A stretch of DNA of 64,000 nucleotides from CAWUEX02 sp963921305 (GTDB lineage: Bacteria; Pseudomonadota; Alphaproteobacteria; Rhodospirillales; Rhodospirillaceae): contig CAWUEX030000002.1 of the NCBI GenBank assembly GCA_963921305.4, positions 2,232,001-2,296,000 on the forward strand, written 5' to 3'. The position numbers and the translations under genes are program-made. The notes under the pieces are model-generated. The model saw only the letters and a program-made list of their open reading frames with translations, did no database searches and was not told the DNA's origin. The first letter of the stretch is position 1. Each line of letters starts with the position of its first letter. Shown piece after piece: positions 34,567 to 44,337 of this stretch.

Positions 34567-34744
34567 GCGGTTAACACCATGGCAGAGATCCGAGCCAAAA
34601 TCGGCGGGCAGCGGCGCCCAGCCGCAGGTCAAGTCATCCAATCCTAAGTTGAGAACAGGCGTAGAAGTCCTATTTTGGCCGGGCCACAAGCCGCGTGCTA
34701 TACACTAGCCGGATTTATCCCCAAATTTCAGTGCTCTAGAGTTG

Positions 34745-37700
34745 ATGGCCGGTACGCTCACACTCAATTACGACCCGTCTTTGGTCCTCCTGTCATTGGT
34801 TATGGCGGTGTTCGCATCGTATACCGCGCTGGACATCGGCAGCCGCATCGTTGCGGCTGAGGGCCTGCAGCAGGGCCTGTGGCTGATCGGCAGCGCGGTT
34901 GCGCTGGGTGGTGGCATCTGGTCCACGCAGTTCATTGGCATGCTGGCGACGGAATTCGGCATTCCCGTCCGCTTCGCATTCGGCGGCACATTGGCGTCGC
35001 TGGTCCTGGTGATGGTTTTGACTGCGCTGAGCCTTAAATGGGTGTGCGTGCGCAAATTGTCGGCGCCGTCGAAAGGGGTGGCCGGCCTGTGCGTCGGCAC
35101 GGTCATCTGGATGATGCACCTCCTCATCGTCGGCGCGATGGAAATCGATGCCGAGATCACTAGGTCCTGGTCTGCATTTTCCGTCTCTATTGCTGTTTCG
35201 TACTTCATCGCCTTTGCATCGGTGTGGATGGTGGTCGGCCTATCGGACACGCTTCATCGTGTCGGCGCTGCGGTTGTCTTGGGCGGTGCAATTTGCGCCA
35301 TGCACTACATCGGCATGGCGTCTTTGTCCTACCAGATCGTTGATAGTATTGCGCCCGTGGCGCCAACGGGCCTCTCTCAAGAAATTGTCGCCGTGCTTGT
35401 CGCCTTCGGTACCGTTCTCATTTTGGCGCTGGTGCTGGTTTCGGCAATTCTCGACCGCCGTTTGTCCGAAGCCGAGGCGGATGCCTTGCGCATGAGCGAA
35501 GAGCGCTTCCGCATCATGGCGGAGGCTTTGCCGATCTCCTTGGCAGTGACGCGGGTCGAAGACCGTGAGGTCGTTTACTCCAATCAGAGGTCGGTTGAGC
35601 TCTTCAAAGTGCCGGCTGACCCTGCAAAACGCGAGCCCGCTTCCAAGCGTTACGTCAATCCTGAAGACCGGGAAAAGGTTGCAAAGGCAGTTGCCGAGCA
35701 CGGCTTTATCGAAAGCCAAGAGACCCGAATGCGTAAGTATGGCGGTACGGAGTTCTGGGCGCTGATCTCGGCACGCCGCACGCCGACGTCGGACGGTGAC
35801 ATGATTGTCTCCGGCTATTACGACATCACCGACCGTAAGGAGGCCGAGGAAGAACTCGTCCGCAAGGAGGAGAAGCTCAGGCAAGCCAATCAGGAGTTGC
35901 AGCGCGCGGTCAGCGATCTCAACCGCCATTCCGCCGAGCTCGAAGAAGCGCTCAAGCGCGCCCGCGAGGCTGACAAGGCGACGCGGGCGAAGTCCACGTT
36001 CCTGGCCACCATGAGTCACGAAATCCGCACGCCCATGAACGGCATTCTCGGACTGCTCGAGCTGTTGTCTGAAACGGAGTTGCAGACCGATCAGCAGAAC
36101 ACCGTCGACACCATCAACGGTTCCGCCAAGGCCATGCTGAGCCTGATTGACGATATTCTCGACTTCTCGAAGATCGAAGCCGGCAAGCTCGACATCGAGC
36201 ATGCGGAAATGAATCTGGTCGAGGTCATCGAGTCCATCGGCACCGTGACCATCGCCAATGCCAGAGAGAAAAATCTCGCCGTTCTGGTCTATATCGATCC
36301 CGATCTGCCGGTTGAAGTGATCGGCGATGAGGTGCGGGTCCGCCAAATTCTCAACAATCTGGTTAGCAACGCTCTCAAGTTCACATCCGAGGGTGAGATT
36401 CGTATTCACGCGACTCCAGACCGGCGGGTCAATTCCGATTTATCGATCCGATTCGATGTCGAAGATACCGGCATCGGCATTGCCGAGGACCAGCGGGAAA
36501 AGTTGTTCGAGCCCTTTGCCCAGGCCGAAGCGTCCACCACCCGCCGGTACGGCGGCACGGGATTGGGGTTGGCCATCAGCCAGCGTCTGACACACCTTCT
36601 TGGCGGGTCGATCGGAGTCGACAGCGAGCCGGGGAAAGGGTCCACGTTTACAGTGCGTCTCCCCTTCCAGGTCGCCGCCAGCAGCGCGGGGGTATCGAAA
36701 GACCGTGACCGTTTTTCCGGGCGCACGGCGGTGATGGTCACGCACAGCACCCGTAAACCGCTTTTGGCGAACAAGTATCTATCGTGGCTCGGTCTTCAAA
36801 TGGAGACCGCTAAAACCATCGAAGACGGTCTGAGGATCTTAAGGAAAAAATCGTCCGAAGATCCCAACGTCCTGATCTTGTCGTCTGATGCGTTCGGCGA
36901 AGACAAAGAAACAACGCTCCGCAACCTGATCCAGCGTGTGGGCGGAAAACAGATCAAAGTCGTTGCCGTCGTGCGCAATGCGGATGAAGCGCAACGCCTC
37001 AGTCAATTGGGTCTGGACGGCGTGGCGATCATCACTCAGCCTGTCCTGCGTACGGCGTTCATGAATGCCGTGACGGCGGTGCTAACGGGAGAGTCTGTAG
37101 CCGTGGCGGTATCCGAGGAGCACGCGCAAGACACTGCGAAGCCAGGCAAAAAGTCAGACGCCGACAAACAGCGCGTGCCGGATCGTGCGACAGCCCTGAA
37201 CGCCGGGCGGCTTATTCTCGTCGCTGAGGATCACGAAACCAACCGCATGGTGATTCAGCGTCAGCTGACCCGACTGGGATATACGGCTGATCTCGTCTGC
37301 GACGGGCGCGAAGCCTACGAGGCCTTTATGGAAACGGATTACGGCTTGATCCTCACAGATTGCCACATGCCCGAACTGGATGGCCTGGAATTAACAAAAG
37401 ATATCCGCAGCCTCGATGATCCAAAGAAATCCACCGTGCCCATTGTCGCCATTACAGCCAATGCCATGTCGGGCGAAGCAGAGCGGTGCATTGAGATCGG
37501 TATGAACGACTACTTGTACAAACCGGTGAGTCTCTCTCAATTGCGCGGTGCCTTGGAGAAATGGCTACCGGATCAAGACGGAGGTGGTGCGCAAGACACC
37601 GCAACCCGCAAGATTGCCTCCGATGAGGATGGCGCGGCCCACCCTGAGCCGGCGGCAGAAGACGTCGATCGAAGCGTGTTGGCGGAGTTGGTCGGCGATG

Positions 37701-37984
37701 ACGGCGACGCGATCCGGGAACTGTTGCAGAGTTTCATCTCAAACGCTCATGTCTCGGTGCAAGACCTCGCGACCGCCAGTGGCGGACGAAACGCAGATGA
37801 CTTTGAGCGGGCAGCTCACAAGCTCAGCGGTTCGGCCCGTACGGCGGGGGCCAGCGGGGTCAACACAGCGATCGAGGAGATGCGGTCTGCGGCGCAGAAA
37901 TCCAACTGGGACGATGTCGACAATTTGATCCCATCTCTTGAGCTTGCGCTCAAAGGGGTTGAGGATTACGTCGCGAGAATGTGA
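34745..37984 (+). CDS. MHYT-domain hybrid sensor histidine kinase with two receivers and Hpt
   Basis: This 1079-residue protein begins with a seven-helix MHYT sensor (about 1-240, repeats FIGM, MMHLL, AMHYIGM), proposed for gas or metal sensing. It is followed by a PAS domain (about 250-370), a coiled coil, HisKA (MSHEIRTPMNG, His about 425) and HATPase with DTGIGIA and GTGLGLAIS. A degenerate receiver (about 665-780) lacks the acceptor Asp. A true receiver has LILTDCHMPELDG (Asp about 871). The C-terminal Hpt has AAHKLSGSART (His about 1024). The next gene overlaps its stop (GTGA), and that REC-EAL protein plus a response regulator follow, so this is one signalling operon. The Hpt probably passes phosphate to the downstream receivers. 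Confidence 0.93.
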   Translation: MAGTLTLNYDPSLVLLSLVMAVFASYTALDIGSRIVAAEGLQQGLWLIGSAVALGGGIWSTQFIGMLATEFGIPVRFAFGGTLASLVLVMVLTALSLKWVCVRKLSAPSKGVAGLCVGTVIWMMHLLIVGAMEIDAEITRSWSAFSVSIAVSYFIAFASVWMVVGLSDTLHRVGAAVVLGGAICAMHYIGMASLSYQIVDSIAPVAPTGLSQEIVAVLVAFGTVLILALVLVSAILDRRLSEAEADALRMSEERFRIMAEALPISLAVTRVEDREVVYSNQRSVELFKVPADPAKREPASKRYVNPEDREKVAKAVAEHGFIESQETRMRKYGGTEFWALISARRTPTSDGDMIVSGYYDITDRKEAEEELVRKEEKLRQANQELQRAVSDLNRHSAELEEALKRAREADKATRAKSTFLATMSHEIRTPMNGILGLLELLSETELQTDQQNTVDTINGSAKAMLSLIDDILDFSKIEAGKLDIEHAEMNLVEVIESIGTVTIANAREKNLAVLVYIDPDLPVEVIGDEVRVRQILNNLVSNALKFTSEGEIRIHATPDRRVNSDLSIRFDVEDTGIGIAEDQREKLFEPFAQAEASTTRRYGGTGLGLAISQRLTHLLGGSIGVDSEPGKGSTFTVRLPFQVAASSAGVSKDRDRFSGRTAVMVTHSTRKPLLANKYLSWLGLQMETAKTIEDGLRILRKKSSEDPNVLILSSDAFGEDKETTLRNLIQRVGGKQIKVVAVVRNADEAQRLSQLGLDGVAIITQPVLRTAFMNAVTAVLTGESVAVAVSEEHAQDTAKPGKKSDADKQRVPDRATALNAGRLILVAEDHETNRMVIQRQLTRLGYTADLVCDGREAYEAFMETDYGLILTDCHMPELDGLELTKDIRSLDDPKKSTVPIVAITANAMSGEAERCIEIGMNDYLYKPVSLSQLRGALEKWLPDQDGGGAQDTATRKIASDEDGAAHPEPAAEDVDRSVLAELVGDDGDAIRELLQSFISNAHVSVQDLATASGGRNADDFERAAHKLSGSARTAGASGVNTAIEEMRSAAQKSNWDDVDNLIPSLELALKGVEDYVARM

Positions 37985-39197
37985 GCCCAAGAACCATGAA
38001 CGGTGCCGAAAGATATCTAAGCGTAGACGGTGATGCCCTTTCTGCCCTCGTCATCGAGGACGATGAGTTAGTACGGAATGTGACGGCACGGACTCTCAGT
38101 CAGTTGGGGTGTGATCCGGTTCTGGAGGCGGCAGACGGGCGCGCGGCCCTGAAGACCCTTGAGTCCCATTCCAGTGACGTCGATCTCATTCTCTGTGATC
38201 TGGAGATGCCGGAAGTCGACGGCATTGAAGTGCTGCGTCTGCTCAGCAATATCCGTACCAAAGCCGGGATTCTCATCGTCAGTTCCCACCGTGAGCAGGT
38301 GCTGCGGGCGGCGGAGGAGCTCGCGCACGGCTACGGACCGCATCTTCTTGGCAGCGTCAGCAAACCGTTGCGTCGTACCGATGTAGAAAAACTATTGCCC
38401 AAGCTCGGGCGCGAGGAAGCCTCGTCGTTGAAACAAGAGGAGTATCAACTCACGCCAGAGCGATTGGACCGCGCCATCGAAGAGAATGAGCTGGTGCTAT
38501 TTTATAGCCTAAAGCGCGCACGGACGACCGCACCGTCGTTGGTCTGGAAGCCCTCATCAGGTGGGATCACCCCGACCATGGCATCATCGGGCCCGGTGCG
38601 TTTATCCCCATGGCCGAATCGTCCGATCGCATCGGCGCTGTTACGGACTGGGTGATCAACCGTGCGGTGGAAGAGTCGGTCCCGGTGATCGAACAGCAGG
38701 GCATCGAATCCGTCTCGGTCAACATTTCCGTTAATGCGCTTGAAGATCTCGACATGCCAGAGCGTATCTCTGCCGCGGTCAAAGAGGCTGGGCTGCGGGC
38801 GGACAATCTGGTGCTTGAAGTGACCGAGTCAGGCCTGATGGAAGACGTGCGCACCTCACTCAACATTTTGTCGCGCCTGACAATCAAAGGTTACAAACTG
38901 TCCATTGATGATTTCGGGACCGGCTATTCCAGCCTGCAACAATTGCTGCGCATTCCCTTTGCGGAACTTAAGCTTGATCGATCTTTCGTCGATGGCGCGG
39001 CGGACCATCGCGTGCAGCGCCTGATCCTGGAGAGCACCGTCGACCTGGCGCGCCGGTTGGATTTAAATGCGGTGGCCGAAGGTGTTGAGACCAGCCAAGA
39101 CATTCAAATGGTTGCGGATTGCGGCGTGCCGCTGATTCAGGGGTATTTCATCCAAAAACCGCTGCCGATGGCCGATTTGCGCGACTGGCTCGACTAA
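37981..39197 (+). pseudogene. REC-EAL phosphodiesterase gene interrupted by a one-base frameshift
   Basis: The first frame (GTG 37981 or ATG 37996) encodes a receiver (LILCDLEMPEVDG, then VSKPL) and the opening of an EAL domain (LDRAIEENELVLFYS). The reading then fails at about 38508. The other frame continues PKARTDDRTVVGLEALIRW and carries all EAL catalytic segments: GLEAL, VSVNISVNAL, VTESGLM, IDDFGTGYSS, LKLDRSF and AEGVE, to a stop at 39197. One extra C in AGCCTAAA restores the consensus FYxPK. The intact product would be a phosphorylation-controlled c-di-GMP phosphodiesterase of about 405 residues. Sequencing error is a real alternative. Confidence 0.8.
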
Positions 39198-39277
39198 TCT
39201 AGCTCGATTAATATTGTGGTGTGGGTACCTCGTCAGGGTGTGCCCATCGTTCCAATCAAGGGTATCTCAGATACGGC

Positions 39278-39742
39278 ATGGTGGATCCTCGCAAAAAGGG
39301 TAGCTGGGCTTCGACAAGCGGCGCGACCGAGCATGATTACTCGGACTTGCGTTTTCTCATCGTCGACGACGAACCGTTCATCCTGGACTTGGTCGAGAAA
39401 ATCTTGCGCCGCTGCCGGGCGAAAGAAATCGTAAAGATGTCGAATGGGCGTGATGCGCTCGAGACGCTCAAAGAATCGCCGGACTATTTCGACGTCGTCA
39501 TTTCCGATTGCAACATGCAGCCGATCAACGGCCTGCAATTGTTGCGGGCGGTCCGAGAAGGCTTGGTTGCTAAACATATCAAGAACAAGCCTGTCATTTT
39601 TCTCACCGGGCACAACGATGCGCCAGTGGTCAGACGTGCCGGCGAGTTGAATGTCAGTGGGTTCCTCTCCAAACCCGTAAGCTTCGGCAAACTGACGGCC
39701 ACGATCACCAAGGCGGTCGCCGCCGCAAAAGCCGAAGACTGA
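39278..39742 (+). CDS. Single-domain response regulator
   Basis: This 154-residue receiver has IVDDEPFILDLV (acidic pair), VVISDCNMQPINGLQLL (acceptor Asp), VIFLTGH (Thr) and GFLSKPV (Lys). It has no output domain, so it is a CheY-like or phosphorelay protein. About 20 polar residues precede the fold. The ATG at 39278 is preferred over an upstream GTG (39221). It is the last gene of the signalling block with the hybrid kinase and REC-EAL, 80 bp downstream, and may be the acceptor for the kinase Hpt. Confidence 0.88.
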   Translation: MVDPRKKGSWASTSGATEHDYSDLRFLIVDDEPFILDLVEKILRRCRAKEIVKMSNGRDALETLKESPDYFDVVISDCNMQPINGLQLLRAVREGLVAKHIKNKPVIFLTGHNDAPVVRRAGELNVSGFLSKPVSFGKLTATITKAVAAAKAED

Positions 39743-39770
39743 TAGGTTTCGCGTGGCGCTTTGCCGCCGT

Positions 39771-41303
39771 CTAACTCTCGTCTTTTGTGGCGGTTAGGTC
39801 GTGGTAGTTGATGATCAGGTTCACCGGATCGTAGCCGCGCACCCGGTCGCTCAGGCCGTCGAACATCACCGTGTCGTGCAAATACAGCATCGGCGGTTCG
39901 TCGTGATACCTCTTCAAAATCTGGCGAATCAGCGCGACCCGCTTGTCCGGGTTCCACTCCGCCTGCGCATCCCGGGTGATCGGTTCTAACTCCGGACGGC
40001 AATGCCAAAGGTCGCGCAACAGACACGCGGCGAAGGGCCTGAGCGCGTCCAGGCTAGGCTTGGTGTTGAAGTCCATGTTGAAGCCTTCGCCTTCCCAGCC
40101 CCCGAAATTGTAGTTGCGGATCATCTCGGGAATGGTGATGGCGCGCACTTCTAACGTCACGCCGATGCGGGCCAGGTCCTGCGCGACGGTCTGATAGATC
40201 GCTGCGTCCGCGGCGGCGCCACCCGCCGCCAGTTCCACCACCAGCTTAAAGCCGTCGCCGTATCCGGCCTCGTCCAGCATGGCCTTGGCTTTGTCCGGGT
40301 CGTAGTCCCAGGCGGGCAGGGACGGGTCCCATCCGACCGCGTTGGACGGTGTTGCTTGGGTGGCGGGCTGGGTGCCGCCGTTCAGCAGTGCGGCGATATA
40401 AACGTCGCGGTTGACGGCATGGTTCAGCGCCCGGCGCACCCTTTCGTCGGAAATGGGGCCAGTTGCGTCTTTCAGCCAGGCGATGCCCATGGCGCCCGCG
40501 CCGCGGCTGACGTGATGGGTGTGTCCCGCCGCTTCCAGTGCCATCACTTCGTCAGGCCCGATGACGATGGCGATATCCGCACTGCCGGCGAGGATCGCTT
40601 GTGTGCGCGTGGTCGGATCGCCCAGTTGAATAATGTCGAGCGCATCCACGCCCGGCGTTTTCCAGCCGTTATCAAAAGCGCCGAGCTCAATCCGCCCTGA
40701 CGCCCAATTTTCGACCTTGTACGGCCCGGACCCGACGGGATCTCTTGCAAAACCTTCCGGTCCCAGTTCCTGCCAGTGCTGCGGCGCGACGACGCGGATG
40801 ATGCCCAGCTCCGCCGGCAGCATCAGGTTGGGGTAATGGGTTGTGATTTCCACTTGATAGGGATTAAGGGCGCGCACACCCGACACTGAACTGACCACAC
40901 GTGACAATGACTCGCGCAGTCCCGCCTCGGACGTGAGGTAGGTCAGGGTGTTGATGACCGCATCGGCGTTGAACGGCTCGCCGTTTTGAAACGAAATACC
41001 TTCGCGCAATTTGAACTGCCACGTCGTCGGATTGATCGCCTCCCAGCTTTCGAACAGCCAGGGCGAGACGGTGCCATCGTGTTCGACCATGGTTAGGGGA
41101 TCGAACATCGCCGACCATGTGTACAGCTCCGATGAACTGGTGGAGCGGTGCACGTTGCCCAAAGCTGCGGGCAGGCTTTGGACAGCGACGGTCAGTTTTG
41201 TCTCGGCAGTTGCGGGCGAAATGGCCGCGTTCGTCGTCGCGAAGATCGACATCAAGACCGCGCATGCGTTGCGCCACAGCCCGGGATGGGTACGATGCGT
41301 CAT
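39771..41303 (-). CDS. ABC-type substrate-binding protein, family 5 (orphan)
   Basis: This 510-residue protein has a signal peptide (ACAVLMSIFATTNAAISPATA) and the SBP family 5 (dipeptide/oligopeptide/nickel) fold: WQFKLREGISFQNGEPFNAD, VGSGPYKVENW and RALNHAVNRDVYIAALLNGG. The C-terminal LWHCRPELEP and RYHDEPPMLYLHDT match a second binding protein at 52.8-54.3 kb. No permease or ATPase genes are nearby, so it must either use a transporter encoded elsewhere or serve another role. It is divergent from the RraA-like gene with 29 bp between starts. Ligand unknown. Confidence 0.9.
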   Translation of the reverse strand: MTHRTHPGLWRNACAVLMSIFATTNAAISPATAETKLTVAVQSLPAALGNVHRSTSSSELYTWSAMFDPLTMVEHDGTVSPWLFESWEAINPTTWQFKLREGISFQNGEPFNADAVINTLTYLTSEAGLRESLSRVVSSVSGVRALNPYQVEITTHYPNLMLPAELGIIRVVAPQHWQELGPEGFARDPVGSGPYKVENWASGRIELGAFDNGWKTPGVDALDIIQLGDPTTRTQAILAGSADIAIVIGPDEVMALEAAGHTHHVSRGAGAMGIAWLKDATGPISDERVRRALNHAVNRDVYIAALLNGGTQPATQATPSNAVGWDPSLPAWDYDPDKAKAMLDEAGYGDGFKLVVELAAGGAAADAAIYQTVAQDLARIGVTLEVRAITIPEMIRNYNFGGWEGEGFNMDFNTKPSLDALRPFAACLLRDLWHCRPELEPITRDAQAEWNPDKRVALIRQILKRYHDEPPMLYLHDTVMFDGLSDRVRGYDPVNLIINYHDLTATKDES

Positions 41304-41332
41304 GGCATCAGCATAGCGGAGGGGCAGGGGCA

Positions 41333-42007
41333 ATGCATCAGATCATCACCGACTTCGAGCGTCCGGACAAAGCGCTGATCGACAAGGTCGCGAAGCAGCA
41401 TGTCGGTGTAGCCGGATTCAGTGCCGGGCCACGCCAGGTCGCCCATCCTGACATCAAACCTCTCGATCCCACCTGGCGTTTGTGCGGTCCCGCCTTCACC
41501 GTGCGGCCCGAGTATTGGGACGACCGGCTGATGGGGGAACTGGCGCCCAAGTACGCCAAGCCCGGTGATGTGCTGGTGGTCGATGCCGGTGGCCATACCG
41601 ACATCGCCGCCTGGGGCATGTCCATGACCATCTCGGCAGCCAAGGCCGGCGTTGCCGGCATTGTTATCGACGGCAGTTGCATGAACTCCGCTCTGCTGGC
41701 CCGCGAACGGCCGCAAATTCCGCTGTTCGTGCGCGGCGTCTCGGCCACCGCCAAAAATTCCGAGCGTCCTGGTTCGCTCAACGTGCCGGTGATCTGCGGC
41801 GGGGTCATCGTCTATCCCGGTGACATCATCTTGGCGGATTCCGACGGTGTGGTGGTGCTGCGGCCCGATATGGCGGACCGCATCATCGCCGAGGCCGAAG
41901 CCCATGACGACCGGGCGCGCCGCGACAACGACCAAAGCATTCCCTATTACGAGCGCAAGAAGTCCGAGGAAAAAGTCCGCGCCTTCCCGGATGTGGAGTG
42001 GAAGTAA
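41333..42007 (+). CDS. RraA/HMG-aldolase family protein with altered active site
   Basis: This 224-residue protein has the RraA-like swivel fold (GPAFTV, PGDVLVVDAGGHTDIAAWG, AGVAGIVIDGS, PLFVRGVSA, PGDIILADSDGVVVL). In 4-hydroxy-4-methyl-2-oxoglutarate aldolases the segment DGAVRD supplies the catalytic Arg and the metal-linked Asp; here it reads DGSCMN, so both are replaced. It may be a non-catalytic relative or act on a different substrate. The ATG follows GAGGGGCAGGGGCA. The divergent binding-protein gene suggests shared control. Confidence 0.87.
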   Translation: MHQIITDFERPDKALIDKVAKQHVGVAGFSAGPRQVAHPDIKPLDPTWRLCGPAFTVRPEYWDDRLMGELAPKYAKPGDVLVVDAGGHTDIAAWGMSMTISAAKAGVAGIVIDGSCMNSALLARERPQIPLFVRGVSATAKNSERPGSLNVPVICGGVIVYPGDIILADSDGVVVLRPDMADRIIAEAEAHDDRARRDNDQSIPYYERKKSEEKVRAFPDVEWK

Positions 42008-42062
42008 GAGAACTCATATTGACATTGCGACGAATGACACCATCTAAGTCGGAACGCAAATT

Positions 42063-42082
42063 CGAATGGGCTTTCCCATTCG
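42063..42082. promoter_or_regulatory. Perfect hairpin upstream of a small ORF
   Basis: CGAATGGG CTTT CCCATTCG is an 8-bp perfect stem with a 4-nt loop, ending 22 bp before the start of the 73-residue gene. It may be an operator, an mRNA structure or part of the previous gene's trailer. Confidence 0.45.
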
Positions 42083-42104
42083 TACGCGTCAGATGGAGAA
42101 GAGT

Positions 42105-42326
42105 ATGTCGCCCAACAAAGCTATAGTTCCAAAATATTCAAAAGATGATGCCCATATCGTGCGGCGTTTGGGAGCTGCTTTGGTCGCGAAGTGGGATGAC
42201 CTTCCGCAAGATCTTCAAGAAATGTTGGCCGATCAGGCCACGATGACCTTTGACAAGGATGAAACGGTGCAACTCCGTCAGCAGATCGATGCTTTTGTTA
42301 GTAAGTACAAGGGTTGGCCGAAGTAG
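42105..42326 (+). CDS. Small conserved-type protein of unknown function
   Basis: This 73-residue soluble helical protein contains DDAHIVRRLGAALVAKWDDL and ADQATM, then a Gln-rich helix with LRQQIDAFV. Short proteins with the pattern V(R/K)xLGAAxVxxWDxLPxxxQ are, from memory, common in Alphaproteobacteria, and no function is known. The ATG at 42105 is preferred because GGAGAAGAGT sits directly before it; ATGs at 42066 and 42093 are in frame. Monocistronic. Confidence 0.65.
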   Translation: MSPNKAIVPKYSKDDAHIVRRLGAALVAKWDDLPQDLQEMLADQATMTFDKDETVQLRQQIDAFVSKYKGWPK

Positions 42327-42404
42327 ATAATCACAATGTGACGGCCTGAATGCTATTTGCACACCCCTTGCTTCATCGCGCCTGAAACGATAGATGCAGC
42401 GGCC

Positions 42405-44243
42405 ATGGCCGCGCCTCCGCTTCTCACGCTGCAAGACATCACGCTGTCCTATGGCGGCGATCCCGTGCTCGACGGTGCGGAGCTCAATGTGTTGCCCGAG
42501 GAAACCTTGTGTCTGGTCGGGCGCAACGGCTCAGGCAAATCCACACTCCTGAAAATCGCCGCCGGTCTCATGGAGTGCGAAGACGGCACCCGGTTTCTCC
42601 GTCCCGGCACCACCGTGCGTTACCTGTCCCAGGAGCCTGACCTTTCGGGCTATCAGTCCACGCTTGCGTATGTGGAGGAGGGGCTTGAGCCCGGCGACGA
42701 CCCCTACCGCGCCCTATACCTGTTGGAGCAGCTTGGCCTCAACGGTGAGGAAGACCCGGCGCATCTGTCCGGCGGCGAGGCGCGCCGTGCGGCCCTGGCC
42801 CGCATTCTCGCCCCCAAGCCCGACGTGCTGTTGCTCGACGAGCCGACCAACCATCTCGACCTGCCGACCGTCGAATGGCTCGAACAGGAATTGAAATCCT
42901 TGCGCCGTGCCTTGGTGTTGATCAGTCACGACCGGCGCTTTCTCGAAAACCTGTCCCAGGTCACCGTATGGCTCGACCGCGGCCGGACCATGCGACTCAA
43001 CAAAAACTTCGCCCACTTTGAAGCCTGGCGTGATGACATCATCGAGCACGAAGACCGCACCCAACATAAACTCGACCGTAAAATCGTCCGCGAGGAACAC
43101 TGGCTGCGCTACGGCGTCAGCGCGCGGCGAAAGCGCAATGTGCGCCGGTTAGAGGCGCTTCACACCTTGCGGCAGGATCGTCGCGACTGGCGCAAACGCG
43201 CCGGAAACGTTTCTCTGGAAACCTCCGAGAGCGAGAAATCCGGCAAGCTGGTCATTGAAGCCAAGTCGATTACCAAATCCTTCGGCGATTTGGAAATCGT
43301 GAGAGATTTTTCCGTGCGCATTCAGCGCGGTGACCGCGTCGGCATCGTCGGGCCCAACGGCGCGGGCAAGACCACGCTGCTCAATATGCTCACTGGCGGC
43401 CTCAAGCCCGATAAGGGCTACGTGCGCATGGGCACCTTTCTTGACATCGCCACCATGGACCAGACCCGCGAAACGCTCGATCCCACATGGACGGTGCGCC
43501 GCGCGATGACCGGTGACTCCGGAGATTTTGTCGAGGTTCAGGGCAAGCCGCGGCACGTCATCGGTTATATGAAAGACTTTCTGTTTACGCCGGACATGGT
43601 CGATACCCCGATCACTGTGTTATCCGGCGGCGAGCGCGGGCGCCTGATGCTCGCCCGGGCTTTGACCAAGCAGTCGAACATGCTGGTGCTCGATGAGCCG
43701 ACCAACGACCTCGATCTCGAAACCCTCGACCTGTTGCAGGAAATGCTCGGCGATTATGCCGGAACGGTTTTGTTGGTCAGCCACGACCGCGATTTCCTCG
43801 ACCGCGTCGTCACTTCCGTCATCGCCTCCGATGCTCCGGGGCATTGGCTCGACTACGCCGGTGGCTACAGCGACATGATCGCCCAGCGCGGCTCAGGCGT
43901 GGAGGATATGGAGAGTTCGCGCGGCGAAGCAGCGAAGAAGGAGAAGCGATCTCCACCGGCGAAGAAAGAAAAGCCATCCGCCTCGACGAATGATGCGAAG
44001 CGCAAACTGTCCTTTAAAGAAAAATATGCCTTGGAAAACCTGCCGGGTGAAATAAAAACGTTGGAACAATCCATTGCGAGTCTGGAGACAACCCTCGCCG
44101 ATGCGGACCTCTACAGCCGCGATCCTGACGCATTTGCCAAAGCCACGGCAGACCTGGACGCCGCGCAAACGCGCCTCGCCGAAGCGGAGGAAGAGTGGCT
44201 GGAACTAGAAATGCTCCGCGAAGAGATTGAAAACGCGGACTAA
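42405..44243 (+). CDS. uup: ABC-F family ATPase, Uup type
   Basis: This 612-residue protein has two ABC domains and no membrane segments. Domain 1 (about 5-240) has GRNGSGKST and LSGGEARRAALAR; domain 2 (about 305-520) has GPNGAGKTT and LSGGERGRLMLAR. The linker is rich in charged residues, and a C-terminal coiled-coil Uup domain (about 540-612) follows a Lys/Ser-rich stretch. ABC-F proteins act on ribosomes or, for Uup, also on branched DNA intermediates. The start is the ATG at 42405; a TTG at 42357 is less likely. It is a single gene. Confidence 0.93.
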   Translation: MAAPPLLTLQDITLSYGGDPVLDGAELNVLPEETLCLVGRNGSGKSTLLKIAAGLMECEDGTRFLRPGTTVRYLSQEPDLSGYQSTLAYVEEGLEPGDDPYRALYLLEQLGLNGEEDPAHLSGGEARRAALARILAPKPDVLLLDEPTNHLDLPTVEWLEQELKSLRRALVLISHDRRFLENLSQVTVWLDRGRTMRLNKNFAHFEAWRDDIIEHEDRTQHKLDRKIVREEHWLRYGVSARRKRNVRRLEALHTLRQDRRDWRKRAGNVSLETSESEKSGKLVIEAKSITKSFGDLEIVRDFSVRIQRGDRVGIVGPNGAGKTTLLNMLTGGLKPDKGYVRMGTFLDIATMDQTRETLDPTWTVRRAMTGDSGDFVEVQGKPRHVIGYMKDFLFTPDMVDTPITVLSGGERGRLMLARALTKQSNMLVLDEPTNDLDLETLDLLQEMLGDYAGTVLLVSHDRDFLDRVVTSVIASDAPGHWLDYAGGYSDMIAQRGSGVEDMESSRGEAAKKEKRSPPAKKEKPSASTNDAKRKLSFKEKYALENLPGEIKTLEQSIASLETTLADADLYSRDPDAFAKATADLDAAQTRLAEAEEEWLELEMLREEIENAD

Positions 44244-44337
44244 TTTCGGCCAGTCGTCCGCCCGGCGATTCACCCATCCGCCAACGCATCTCCCATGTTA
44301 GGCTAAACCCAATCACTCAGCCGACGAGGTCCCCGCC

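Noticed and set aside
35240..36409. A 389-codon minus-strand frame opposite the hybrid kinase
   Set aside because: Antisense of the kinase core, no motif.
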